Assembly (NCBI GenBank): GCA_037447655.1
Contig: JBBHKE010000362.1
Span: 17,816 to 60,212, forward strand
From: Zygnema cylindricum
Lineage: Eukaryota; Streptophyta; Zygnematophyceae; Zygnematales; Zygnemataceae
Direction: 5' to 3'
DNA length: 42,397 nucleotides
Shown here: positions 1 to 11,350 of the stretch, one piece after another
Position numbering within the stretch: position 1 is the stretch's first letter
Layout: each line of letters begins with the position of its first letter
Position numbers and translations under genes: made by a program
The notes under the pieces: model-generated
What the model was told of the DNA's origin: nothing
Databases searched by the model: none
The model's input: only the letters and a program-made list of their open reading frames with translations

Positions 1-72
<72 letters not shown>
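1..72. repeat. (AG)n microsatellite at window edge
   Basis: A pure AG dinucleotide run starts at the first base and continues to about position 72, so its true length is not known. Similar purine-rich runs occur inside several introns of this window. Confidence 0.97.
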
Positions 73-76
<4 letters not shown>

Positions 77-445
77 TGAATATACCTGCCGTGCTAGACT
101 CCTGTAAGCCTTTTTCAACTCCACTGTATCTGCGGTCCGTGGCACTCCGAGTACTTCATAGTAGTCCTGCGCCTGGCTGGCGGCAGCCATGGCCGCTATG
201 CCAGCTGGCACGGCACGGCGGGGAGGCTGCAAGGGAGGAGGCTTGCATGGCCGGAGGGGGAGGAAGGAGGAACGGGAAGATGAAGCGAACGATGAAGAGG
301 CTGTCGGACTTGAACGGGAGAGGAAGGAAGGAGAGGCTCCTCCGAGGGTGGAAATAGAAACTATTCCTGTTACATGAGAAATGGTAGCCATGGCGGATAA
401 TTGCCCTGGTGCCGAAGGAGATGGAAATTACGTAAGCGTTGACAG
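73..445 (+). other. Unresolved GC-richer stretch with short open frames
   Basis: This stretch is visibly richer in G/C than the DNA after it. It holds a 62-residue open frame from the ATG at 189 to 377, rich in Arg/Glu/Gly, and a short frame from the ATG at 381 that runs up to a plausible donor (GTAAGC) at about 432. It could be a 5' untranslated or first coding exon of a transcript, perhaps an upstream leader exon of ZPR1, or chance coding-like sequence. I recognise no domain. Confidence 0.2.
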
Positions 446-1261
446 GAGTGAAAAAGTAGAATCAAGAGCAGAAGTAAGGGTAGGATTAAAGACAGAATTA
501 AGGGTAGAATAAAAGGTCGGTGTGCCACCACTTTTCATATTATTATGAGATAGAGGGATAAGTTTTTGGACTGCCGGAGGAAGTTTGTCAGTGAACTTTC
601 GAGGGGTGACAAACTGATTTTTTCTGGGCAGTTTTTGGACGGCCGGATATAACATTTTTGTCGGACTTTTTCTCTTTTTCTTTTTGAGATAACTTTTTGA
701 GTTGGTTTTTTGAGTGTAAAAAATAAATTTTTGGGAGAGATTTTGGGGTGCCAAACTAAATGTTTGAGTTTTTTGTTTTTTTTTCAGTGCCAAAATTAAT
801 TTTCGGGAAAAGGTTTTGGAATGTCAGGGAATAATTTTCTCGATCGTTTTTTTCACTCACAGAGTGATTTCTTTAAAGTAAACTGTTTTTTCAAGACAGT
901 CTTTGGGGTGTCCGAGATTATATTTTATGAAAATTATGGTCTTTGGAAACAAAAGTTTTGCAGTGACTTTGACTTTTGAGAAACTTGAATTCTTGCGGCA
1001 GTTAATCTCTTTATTCATTTTTTTTTTTTTTACCGAATAAGTAGTGAATTAGGGCTTTGCCTGAAAAAATGAATGCACTATTATTTTATGAAAGAAAACA
1101 AATAAAGCATAAAGAAATTTCATTTTTTTCAAATTTTCAAAATTTGATAAACACAGAATTATCAAATATTCCAGGTTCCTATTCACATTACAAACTTCTT
1201 CCTGTCTCAATAATAATATTTATAATGTGAGTCATAATCATTGTTAATAACTTTTTGCATA
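446..1261. other. Non-coding, T-rich upstream region
   Basis: No supported gene. The plus strand between about 555 and 935 repeats a loose theme, TTTTTGG followed by a TGCC/GGCC-like core, at irregular spacing (for example near 560, 631 and 731). It looks like a degenerate repeat and not coding sequence. Confidence 0.4.
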
Positions 1262-1413
1262 GGCCCAAACAAAACCCTAAAACTGAAACATTTTAGAACA
1301 GAGCAATAGACAATTCCAATGGAGAGGACTGTCATTCTCACCTTTTCGTTTTTTTTTGGAAGCTGCAGCCTTCTTATCCTTGTCTCCTATCCAGCCTTTT
1401 GTTTTTAGGGTTT
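1262..1413 (+). promoter_or_regulatory. Site II motif plus two telo-boxes upstream of ZPR1
   Basis: GGCCCA (reverse of the site II motif TGGGCC) lies at 1262-1267. A telo-box AAACCCTAA lies just downstream at 1272-1280, and a second one in reverse orientation (TTAGGGTTT) at about 1405-1413. In plants the combination of telo-box and site II is known from promoters of ribosomal-protein and translation genes. It sits 530-690 bp before the ZPR1 start codon, so a 5' leader (perhaps with an intron) would separate it from the coding region. The link to ZPR1 is inferred. Confidence 0.4.
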
Positions 1414-1437
1414 TTTTAGATTTTTTTTTCCAGAATT

Positions 1438-1625
1438 AGTGACGTCGACAGTGTCATAAGTAAGCATGACGTCACAATGTCACAAAAAAACTAGACGTCT
1501 TCAATGTCACAAAAAACTGTAATTTTACGACAAAAAACTGGAAATCGACGTCCTACAATATAAGCGTCACAATGTCACAAATGTATGTATTGTCTACAAA
1601 TGTCACAAATTCCAGTGACGCCTTT
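1438..1625. repeat. Interleaved GACGTC and AATGTCACAAA motifs
   Basis: AATGTCACAAA occurs exactly four times (1476, 1503, 1571, 1599). It is interleaved with four GACGTC cores, one of them the full palindrome TGACGTCA at 1467-1474, a classical plant bZIP site. The block lies 320-510 bp before the ZPR1 ATG. It may be a regulatory cluster or the inside of a decayed transposon. I see no clear terminal inverted repeats. Confidence 0.4.
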
Positions 1626-1946
1626 TGCTTTCGGACATTGGAACATTCGAAAAAATAATATGGAGAATCTTGACTATAGAACAAAGTTTGATCGCTAAGT
1701 TACGGTTGCATGGGAACGTACCCTAACAATATTTAGCGTGTTTACACATTAACAGTGACGGCGTAAAGCCGGAAAAGGCTTTATTGCGAGACAGCCCTTG
1801 ATTTTTGATAGCCAACAGTCCTACTACACGCTTCTAGGACACTCTTGGTTGATCTTATAATTTCTTTGCTGTCTCGCCTGACTTTCGAAGTTCCTTGAAT
1901 TACCTATAAAGTCCAATCCTCTTTGGTGAAGTGTATTTTGGGAGCC

Positions 1947-3175
1947 ATGGCGACAGCTTTGAAAGTTGAAGAACCTCCGAATATCACAGCTGTCATTGGA
2001 GAAGGTGGAATACAGCGTAACCAAGTGACCGAGAAATCCTTGGAATTTGATGGAGCTGAAGTCCAGGCCATTCCCAGTCTCTGTATGGCATGTGGCGAGG
2101 AGGTAAAAAATTAGGGCATGCAGGCTGGATAATTTTTCTTGTTGATTGTTATCCGAGTTTGCTTCAGAGCCATTTTCGAGTTACTTGTTACGTGACAAAT
2201 GTCGCCAGCGGATTAGAGTTATGTGTCATGTGACAAATGTCTCAGGCAGATTTCTGAATCTTGTCCTTACTACAAGGAGAGCTTGTCTGCTATACCGTGA
2301 AACGCTATTAGCATTAATATCACTAATTCACTCCCTGTTTTTTTTGCTCTGACCACAAAGTAGATTTTATAACACTTATTATTTTTTCTTAACGCTAATT
2401 CTGCAAACGGTTTAAAATTAGCCACTTCTTTAGGAACTGCATTAGAGTTAATAACACTAATATAAACCTCATGGCTAATAATTTCTTCAATCAATGGTGA
2501 TTCATGGTGTAGTCTTGCCGTAAATTCTAGCGATCGATTTTATGTAAATGACTGGGAAATGTTTTTTAAAGATTTGTCTCTATTCCATTTCTATGAGCTT
2601 ACCTGAGCTATGGGATTGTGGTGGCCAGGGATTGACTCGCCTGATGCTTACTGATATACCTCACTTTCGAGAGGTATGTTATTTGAAATCAAGTAAGAGT
2701 GGTGTTTTGTGAGTTACAAAAGTCATGTCGTGCACCGCATATGTATGTGTTGGAAGGATGTACTGCTTTCATTGCAATTCTGAAGGATTAGAGAGAAAGA
2801 GAAGCAAGTCAAAATAGTAAATTATTTGGTGAGCTAACACTTGCATTTTTTTTTTTGGCCGTTTTGCAGGTTGTGCTCATGGCTTTTGAGTGTCCCCATT
2901 GCAATGAAAGGTGGATTTACTCTCCTGAAACTTCTTTTTTTCGTCTCTGCTTGGATGTCTCATGAATTTCATATATATTTCTTTTTCTCGTGTGCTTATG
3001 CGAGGCTGAACTGGCTTAAGTTATGGTTTGCAGAAATAACGAAGTGCAATTTGCGGGTCAATTGCAGCCGCAAGGGTGTCACGTTACACTTACTGTTCCA
3101 GAGGGCGATCGAGAGGTAGGATTTAACATTTTGTGGCAGCATTCTTGTCTTCTCTGACAAGTGCTTCCTCGAGTC

Positions 3176-3223
<48 letters not shown>

Positions 3224-3272
3224 CACACACGCACACATATATAAATAAATTGCGCATACAGCACACACACAA

Positions 3273-3320
<48 letters not shown>

Positions 3321-6300
3321 CCCTCTCCCCTTCTCTCTCTTATGTGTGTGTGTGTGTGTTTGTTTGTACTCGTGAGGGATATTGATGCAAGAGGTAGTGG
3401 GCTGACTGTGGAGCAGGTACGGAATCGACAAGTGGTGAAGTCTGATGCAGCAACTTTGAAGGTGAGCCAGGGGCTAATTGGATTTGGGGGTGGAAATTCC
3501 CAGCTGAGAGACTATGTAATTTAATATAAGATAAAAGGTAGTTTTTGTGGACATTGTTTACCTTGAGGAAGGTCTAAAGTGGAGTTTGCCCATGACATTT
3601 TTATATTAGCCTGTACTTTTCTGGTTTTGATTTGCTATTTATTGGGCCAGAAAGATTGTAAGCTTTCAGCTTGGGAAACATATATTTCTTCCATAAATTC
3701 ATGGCTGGAGATTTATCGGCCATTGCCATTTTTAAATTTCAAGAGAAGCACATTGCTGGGAAATAATATGTGTATAGTGCTGCAGAATTTGTTCCCGTAT
3801 GATATGATGATATCAGATGATACATGCCCTTTGTTATTAGTGTTTATAGCACTTATTTGGTTGCGACTTTTTTTAACCATCTTAGATAAGTAGTAATTGC
3901 CATGTCTCCCTACAGCAAGGTAGTTTTTATACATTCCATTCCGCATTTACACTTCAATTTTTTTTACACTAATAGCGGTGGGCGGTGTACTGCTCCAGAG
4001 TAAAGATTCATGCGCAGTATCTGTAGCAATGCAGCGAGTCCATGGTAGAGGGGTTAAAGGACTGTTTCTCTATTTGTTATTAATGTTCTATGCTACTCAA
4101 AGGCAAAAAATTTCATTGACCCAGAATATTTTCCCGCATTTGCGGATCGTTGACTGAGATGGTGACTGCTTGTGTTTGCTCCCAATCAGTATAGGCTCAT
4201 GAATTGTTTGGGACCATCTTGATTGACAAACATATTTGTGTTGTTGTTGTGTGGATGACTCAATGTGTGCAATAAAGATTGATTTGGGAAACCTTCATTT
4301 AATCTTAGGAAATGCCGCTTTAATTTAGTGTAGAAGGCTGGTGTTTGAAATCCTCCTGTAGAAGGGCATCTATGGAGAACTCATGGGGTCATAGACTATA
4401 TTTATTGCATCTTGGTTTGTTGCAGATGCAAGTGTTTGATTTCCACTTCCTCAATCTCCTTCACATTTAGACGGTCCAATACTGTTTCATGTTATTCCCA
4501 CCCCTTAGTACAAGTGACATGAAGAACCAGGCAGAAATTTGATTAATGTCCACGCTTCTTACTCAGGCAATGCAACATCTTGGCATCCTTAAGTTTGTAC
4601 TTTATATTACCATCACATAAAATGTTGACAACTACACTGCCCATCCGTATTAGAGTTAAAACATTTTTTCAGCAGTCAAACTACTTTTTCTGATCACACA
4701 TTTTTCCGATTTTCAATCGTGTCACCACGATCGATTGGGTAAGTTTGTTACCTCTCAATTGCTTGCCCCAGAAAATGCAACGGTCGATCACAAAGTTCAT
4801 TGCCTGCCTGGTAATGTTTATCTCTAATAGTGATGGGCGATGCAGCTGCCTTATGCATTGACTGCTGTTTGGAAAACGTAAAACAGTTAATGTATGTGTA
4901 GTTTTGCATTGCTTAATAAGCTGCACATGGATATTGGAGCCATTCTTTCTGAAGCCTCAAATTTTGCTGCCTTGTTGTATAACACGTGGAAAGTTATTGC
5001 CCAGGGGTTTAGCCCTTTGTCTGATTTTTTTTTTTAGCATAACTTGTTTCTCTCTTGCGACCTAGTGAATTTTTTTTGTTGGTGTTGTGATTGTCTTCTT
5101 TCTGGAGAATTTCTTTGTTTAGTTGGTTTATGTAACACGTTGCACTGTTCGGCAGTTTTTTAAGCATTTGAAATATAAGTTCTGGCCAGCTCTTTTGGCT
5201 GTTTTAGCCATAGATTTCTCAGATGTAATGCGATCGTGTCTTTTTTTCTAGATTTTCTTTCGTTTGTATTATTTATCCTGCCTACCTACCCTTGTAGCGC
5301 TGAATGTACAGTTATTGAGTTCACGTTTCTCGTTCAAAAGATGTATAATTCTTGGATCCGACATTGGTTCGGCAGCTTGGGCCAGCCAGGTTTTACCAAC
5401 CAATTGGCTGAAGGCTCAAATTGACCAAACAAGTCTGTCCAAAGGTTCTACTAAGTAGAACTCTTCTAAGTAGAACGCCCTAAGTAGAAGCTTTCTGAGT
5501 AGAAACCTACTGAGAGGAAGTAGAATTTTTGTAAGTTGAACTTTTCGAAGTAGAACTTTCTCTTCTTAAATTCATAATCTTGGACTGGCCATAAACGTGA
5601 GTGATTTCATTCGCCTGCCATCAGTTCCCGGGAATCTGACGTGATGTGAGGTGGTGACAGGCAAATGGAATTGCTAAACTTGTAAGGCAAGTTCGAATCT
5701 TGTTGGGATGGTATGTACTTTCAGATCCAATTATGGTTATCTTGTAAAATCTGAACTTCCACGCAAAGCATTTCATGTTTAGGTTTGGTACACGTACCTG
5801 TTTTTTTTGAGGTTATTTGCGTGAATCTCAGCCATGTTTGAATGTGTGAAAGTATGTGAAATTTGATGCAAAGATTTCCTGTAATAACACTTTTGAAATG
5901 TGCGAAGCTGTATGAGAAATGGTGCAAATTTTTCCTGTAATATGTGCTGTGCGAGCTTTATTAGGATTCTGTTATACTGGGGAAATTTTGGCTCCTTTAG
6001 CACTAAAGAAATTTGGATTATTTTACACTGGGAAATTTTTGCACAAGTTTGTACATGTTGATCATAGATATCAAAAGTGCAACAGTTGTGCACAGTTATC
6101 AATGCAAGGACTGTTAATTTTAACACCCGTTTCCTTGCCTGGTTGCAGCATTGTAAATCTAGCAGAAAATATTTCAAGCATTTTGGTCATCTGTGCATTT
6201 TTTTTGGATATACAAAAAGTGTTTAGAAGTGTCTGTCTTTTTTTTTTATTATTATTGGTCATGTCAGTATGAAGTCTTTGTCGATTCAGCTTTCTTGTTA

Positions 6301-9300
6301 TGCATTTTTTCATTGTCTTGCGTTTGGCTTCGTCTTTGCACCTATGCTTCCTGTGGTATTGTAGTCAAGAAAAGTGGCCCATTAAAACCAGGGATATGAA
6401 GTTCAACTCTTGGACTGTAGGAACATGGATATTAATTTGCAAGTTATGTAGGGTTTTCCAATGTTGCCATAGTGTGAACATTGAAAGGACCTTTTTTTGG
6501 ATGGGAAAGCAAGCAAGCTTTTTCGGGCGATGAACGGCTAATGGCTTTTTGACTTTTTTGGCTTTTTCGCCTTTTTTTAGCTAGCTAACCTAGTTTAGTT
6601 TAGTTTTTCACTATTTTTTGGACTGCAAGCTAATTCGAATGATTTGCAACAACTTGAAACCTTATGGCCCTTGTATTTATTTCCCTGCAGATTCCAGAAC
6701 TGGAGTTTGAAGTTCCCCCCGAATCGCAAAAGGGGACCCTCAGCACAGTGAGTCCTGTTGTGCTTTGCTTGTAGAGTTTTGCAAATTATACGCTTGCAGA
6801 AAGGAATCTATCGTTTTTATGAAGTGAGGTTTTTATAGAGTAACTATATGTACGCAATTACGGTGATTACTGGCCAGTAATTGTACAGAAAACTGTACTT
6901 TTTTTACAACATCGTACAGTTTTCTGTGGGAACTAAAATGATTACTGCGCCAGTAACGCCGGTTACAGCTTACCTACAAGTACCCAGTTAGTAGCCTACT
7001 GCCTCTTACCTGTATTTACCAGTGCGTTTTCATTACATGTTGATGAGGTAAGTATCTGTGGAGCATTTGAGTACAAGCAGCTTGATTTTCCTTTGGTGAA
7101 ACTTCCTCCTCTTTTTTCTAGTCAGTCCACCATCCCTGCGCTAATGTCATCCATAGGACAACTGGTACTACTCCTCTGGCTTTTTGCCTTTTCTTTCCTT
7201 TTCTTGCTCTTCATCGAATTTCCTTTGAAACAATGCTGTGAATCTTTGTGGCAGGTCGAAGGAGTGCTGAAGCGTGCGTTCACCGATCTTCAACTTCTGC
7301 AAGATGAGCGCAAGGTGCTTCTTTTACCCACCTTCTCAAAGGCTGAGGTCAAAAGTGAGATACGATTAATGAGTAACAATGAGTCCACTGTTGATGGCTT
7401 CTATGCCGTAGAAAGTAGAAGAGGTGCACGGGTAATGTTGCATTAGATTGTGAGTGCGTACATATTTGTAGAGACTGAAAGGGCCATGAGAGGGGAAATG
7501 TTGGTCGTTTGCAGAGGGTGGATCCGCAAATGGCTGAGGCGCTGGAAGAGTTCCTTAGAAAACTTGAATCCTGTGCGAATGGTGACCAAGCGTTCACGCT
7601 AATCCTGGACGATCCATCAGGGAACAGTTTCATCGAAAGTCTGTAAGGACTGCAAAACCTATACTCTCATGCACGAGCTGACAACTCTATATAGTTACTT
7701 GCCCATTTACTGTGGCCTTTCTCTATGCGATCTGTGCAGACACGGGTCTCAACCAGATCCACTACTCACAATAGAAAACTATGATAGAACGGGTGAACAA
7801 AGTGAAGCGATGGGATTTTTAGCAGCACCTACTGCAACAGGAGGGGAGGATGGTCAATCCAGGAGTTTGACGGATGGTTCAGGGGTACGGCTCGGTGCTC
7901 CAGCATTAGCTGCTGCGAAGCAGTCTATTGCCAATGCAAGTGGAAATGCTGCCGAGGCTCTGATGAAGTATACTGCCCCAGAGGAGGTACGGTGACAAGT
8001 TTCGAAATTGTTTATGCAGAATTTTTCTAAAGCATTCTAGCAGGGGAAGTATGGCAGCAATGTTGAAAATTGTTTCTGAGGGAATTTGTGTGGTGGAAGA
8101 CGAAGACAGTTGTGATACCCTTTCGCTGACCTTGTGTCGTGTCTCAGTCAGTATTGATTCTTTCGTCAGAAACTGCAGAAAATGAATTTTTGCAGTTGTA
8201 ATGAGATTGTGAAACTGCAAAATTTTAACTGGGAGTTAACTGTTGTGTCAGGTTATGGTATTCCCGGGTCACTGTGGGGCTTGCGGAGCTGCAACTGAGC
8301 AACGAATGTTTGTCACAAGTGAGATTTTAGCTACGCCATTTTTATTTAAAGAAAGCTAGAGCTTTTTTTTCTATAGGAATTTTGGTACCCTTGATGGCGT
8401 TGTGAGTACCACAGGGTACTACTTTAGGCTGTGTTTTTTACTTATCGTAGTATTTTATTTCGACGACCAGGACAAATCCCGATTAGTTTTGAATAATCAA
8501 GTGCAAAGGGGTGGATTTTCTTTTCCCATTTGTGTCGATTTTGTTTTTAAGTAGAAGATAGTCGAACACGTTGGTAGACTGTTTTTTAGTGTATGATGTC
8601 AAATAACATTTTTTACATAGAAACGGAGGGATGCTACACACGTGCTTAAAAATGTCAAAGTATGCCCTGGCCACGCTATTTTCTTAATTTCTGGCAACTC
8701 GAAATTTAAAGCTCACAGGAGGGGCTGATTTTATCCTGTCTAATGAGATCCCTTTTTTTTTTAATGTCAACTGCAGATATTCCTTACTTCAAAGAGGTCA
8801 TCATCATGGCTATTTCATGTGACACGTGTGGTTGGCGGAATTCAGAGGTGAGGCCACAGCACAAAAATAGTTTCTTTAAGGAAACAGAGTGTTAACGATC
8901 TTAAACGACAATGGACCTTTTTCAACATGCTTATTGGGTTGGAGGATGGAACAGCTGAAAGGGGGAGGAAGTGTGCCTGCAAAAGCTCGCAGAATAGCTT
9001 TGCGTGTGAAGACGAAGCGAGACCTTAGTCGAGATGTTATTAAGGTATTTGACACTCCAGGAACATTTCCACTCATGATGAAATATAGTAAATAAAGCAT
9101 AGTTGCTCTGGGCTGTTACTGCTGCTTCTGGTGGAATTACGCTTGAGTATTTCTTCTGTTAAAAAATGATATTTTGCAGTCAGACACGGCCAGTGTTGCA
9201 ATACCGGAGGTTGATCTGGAACTTACAGCTGGTACACTCGGGGGCCGCGTCACCACGGTGGAGGGTCTTGTAACTGAAATTGGTGAAAGTATGTTTTACT

Positions 9301-10104
9301 GCCTCGCAATTTATTTTTCTGTGGATTCGTTTTTGCACTTGTGTAAAGATAAGATTAGATGGGATTATTGCGGACCGCTCCTGTTCACGTAGTGGGAGAC
9401 TGAGTTTGAGGGATTATATTGCTGAATTATTTGCTGAGGCTGGGGTTTTCGCTGAAACAGGTTTGAAAAGAGTACACGGTTTCAGTATTGGCGACAGTGC
9501 ACCTGATTGGGAACGCAAAGCCTGGACTTCCCTTTACACGAGGCTTGAGCAGGTAAGCTTCCTATGGAAGTACAAACGTTTGATTACACCTTAGTATTAA
9601 AAAACACCCTCGGAGGAGGATGGTTGGCCCATTTTATCCGCAGTTGACCTGTGGATGATTTCTAATGCATCGGTGTTTTCAAACTTGACAGCTTTTGGAG
9701 GTGGAGTTTGAATGGACGTTAGTACTTGACGACGCGTTATCAAATTCCTTCATTTCGCCATTGGCTGACACAGTGGACGATGATCTGCAGTTGGCTTGTG
9801 AGTAAGAGATAAGAGTTATGCTTTTAGCTCTTTGGACTTCCGTAACTTGTTCTCTTTTGTGCGTTGTGATGTTCTCTTCCGAAAACTAGTTTCACAAGGG
9901 TTAATTTCTTGTTTGTCTCTCTCACCCTTGTATTCAAAGCCTAGAAAGCCTCTTGCTGCTCCAGGAATCATTGTTGAATGCATGACAGTTACTTTTTTGA
10001 ATTGGTTGATTGCAGCTGAAGATTACTTACGATCATGGGAGCAGGATGACGAGCTGGGCCTGCATGAAATGAACACAGAAAATGTCACCACGAGTGTAGA
10101 GTAA
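1947..10104 (+). CDS. ZPR1: ZPR1 double zinc-finger protein
   Basis: Sixteen exons join in frame to 494 residues: 1947-2102, 2629-2673, 2870-2910, 3034-3115, 3417-3461, 6691-6747, 7255-7314, 7515-7642, 7740-7986, 8252-8318, 8777-8847, 8955-9044, 9180-9288, 9461-9552, 9692-9797, 10016-10104. The ATG at 1947 has a good context (GCCATGG). ZPR1 is built from two tandem zinc-finger/alpha-helical-hairpin plus domain-A/B modules. The first finger shows C46-x2-C49 and C75-x2-C78, the second C295-x2-C298 and C324-x2-C327, each followed by the family's NNEVQF- or NSELKGGG-like stretch. The protein ends in the usual [10 protein letters not shown] region. ZPR1 binds eEF1A and acts in its folding, and it moves between cytosol and nucleus on growth signals. 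Intron 5 (3462-6690) is very long at 3.2 kb. An AATAAA overlaps the stop codon and another lies near 10215. Confidence 0.93.
2290..2512. mobile_element. MITE-like element, copy 1 (ZPR1 intron 1)
   Basis: This 223-bp block is clearly similar along its length to 18261-18475. Its ends are imperfect inverted repeats: CTATACCGTGAA at the left and, read in reverse, CTACACCATGAA at the right. Shared internal landmarks are a CTCTGACCAC box, TTTTTTCT followed by AACGCT, and a stretch near the right end containing GCTAATAATTTCTT. No coding capacity. No convincing target-site duplication could be fixed by eye. Confidence 0.6.
3183..3364. repeat. (AC)n, (TC)n and (TG)n microsatellites in ZPR1 intron 4
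   Basis: Adjoining dinucleotide runs fill most of the intron between exons 4 and 5: AC at about 3183-3235, TC at 3283-3317, TG at 3343-3364. Long open frames here are artefacts of the repeats. Confidence 0.95.
5446..5562. repeat. ~15-bp tandem repeat, TAAGTAGAA core
   Basis: Inside ZPR1 intron 5 a 9-bp core TAAGTAGAA or a close variant recurs at 5452, 5467, 5481, 5496, 5511 (TGAGAGGAA), 5517, 5532 and 5547. The first five copies keep a period of about 15 bp. The linkers vary, so this is an old degenerate array. Confidence 0.75.
5838..5945. repeat. Tandem duplication of ~55 bp in ZPR1 intron 5
   Basis: Two adjacent segments share the order GTGAAA/GCGAAG, TATG, GAAA, GATGCAAA/GGTGCAAA and TTTCCTGTAATA. 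Immediately downstream (5971-6048) another pair shares CTGGG(G)AAATTTT. The intron has grown by local duplication. Confidence 0.55.
6862..6960. repeat. Small hairpin/MITE-like inverted repeat in ZPR1 intron 6
   Basis: ACAGAAAACTGTAC (6885-6898) and its exact reverse complement (6914-6927) face each other across 15 bases. Outside them, 6862-6881 and 6940-6960 form a second imperfect inverted pair containing TTACTGGC and CAGTAAT. The ~99-bp unit could fold into one long hairpin. It is most likely a tiny non-autonomous transposon relic. A hairpin-RNA origin cannot be excluded. Confidence 0.45.
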
Positions 10105-11350
10105 ATAAAAGGCTGTTGCGTAACTAAGGGTGATTGAAGGACCGAAGATCATTAGACATTTAAAAGTGTTTGTCCCTCTGACTTATCGTCAACTGTGCAA
10201 TTATAAATTTTGCGGAATAAAATGTGAAATGGTTGCACATGTATCGTGTACATTTGTGAAAGTTTGTTCGGCTGGAAAGTTTTGATTGCATAGAACTATT
10301 GACTTACATGGATAAAAATTTGCGTATTACTTCGTACAGATGGATGAACATCCAGTGAGAAGTGATGCCCCATGTTTTCTCTTGTCCTACTAGTCCACAG
10401 TGGCGCTAGTAGGGCTTCCAAGTCCCTCGCTCGTTGTAGGTGTTTTCTTCCAAGGGCATGAAGGACCTCCATGCAGAGAAGGAAGATTGTATTTAGTGCT
10501 TATTTTACGTCCAGTTGTCCATTACACAGTTGAAAAAAAGAAACTGCTGGTGAAAGAGTACAAATCTTGTTAGAAAGGAAAATCAGGACAAACTATGAGG
10601 GGTCTGCCATAGGATGAGGAAAAAATAGTTCCTAATACACGTAATAGGAGCATTAGGGAGCAACCACTCGGGGTGGAGGTCTAACATGCTTTGTTGACTA
10701 AAGTAGCCTTGAGCATTTGGCATCAAAATTTGTCTGGTGAGGTTAATTATCTATCTGATGACCATCAAAGCTCTAGTCTGCAACATTACACAGGCCCACA
10801 TGATGACACATCTTTGGCCATCTTTTCGGAAAAAACAAAAAAGGTTGCTAAGTCAAGGTCCAAATGAATGTGCTTAACAAACATCTACAAATATTGTGTG
10901 GCTGTCAGGCTTTCGGCAATAAGCACATTGTGAATATAACTGTATATTACTCTAACTGTACATTTTTCTTTTTTATTTCATATCAAGTGTAAACCTCAAA
11001 CACCTCGGCTGGTTACGTATCAATACACGGCATAAAACAATATGATTGTAGAACACCACATTTTTACATCGAATTAAAATGAATATGTGAGCCCAACAAC
11101 AAGGACGTGTAGGAAAATTAGTATGCATGGAGCTTTGACTACAAATGACATGAATGACAAGAGACGATATAATACTCGAAGAGCCTGAAAAATTATTTAA
11201 TCATCTACTAATGTAATCGAAAACAAAAAACGTTGCCCCGACTTTGTGACAATGATTTGTACGATGAATGAAGACTCTAACCCTCCATTTCTGCATATTC
11301 ATAGCCAAGCAATACGAAAAGCACACAGGAGTGCTAGTCTTCTACTAGCT
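10105..11350. other. Convergent intergenic region
   Basis: It lies between the 3' ends of ZPR1 (+) and the hydrolase gene (-). It presumably holds both 3' untranslated regions; AATAAA-type signals follow the ZPR1 stop. I see no further gene, RNA gene or clear repeat. Confidence 0.5.

Noticed and set aside
428-793. Lys/Thr-rich open frame on the minus strand upstream of ZPR1
   Set aside because: Low-complexity sequence from T-rich DNA with a degenerate repeat; no start context, splice signals or domain.
3123-3431. Long open frames on both strands over the dinucleotide repeats
   Set aside because: They arise from AC/TC/TG repeats inside a ZPR1 intron and encode only simple His-Thr or Cys-Val runs.
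9392-9460. Open frame reading into ZPR1 exon 14 from upstream
   Set aside because: Family similarity (GES then LKRVHGF) and phase place the acceptor at 9460; the upstream 70 bases are intron.
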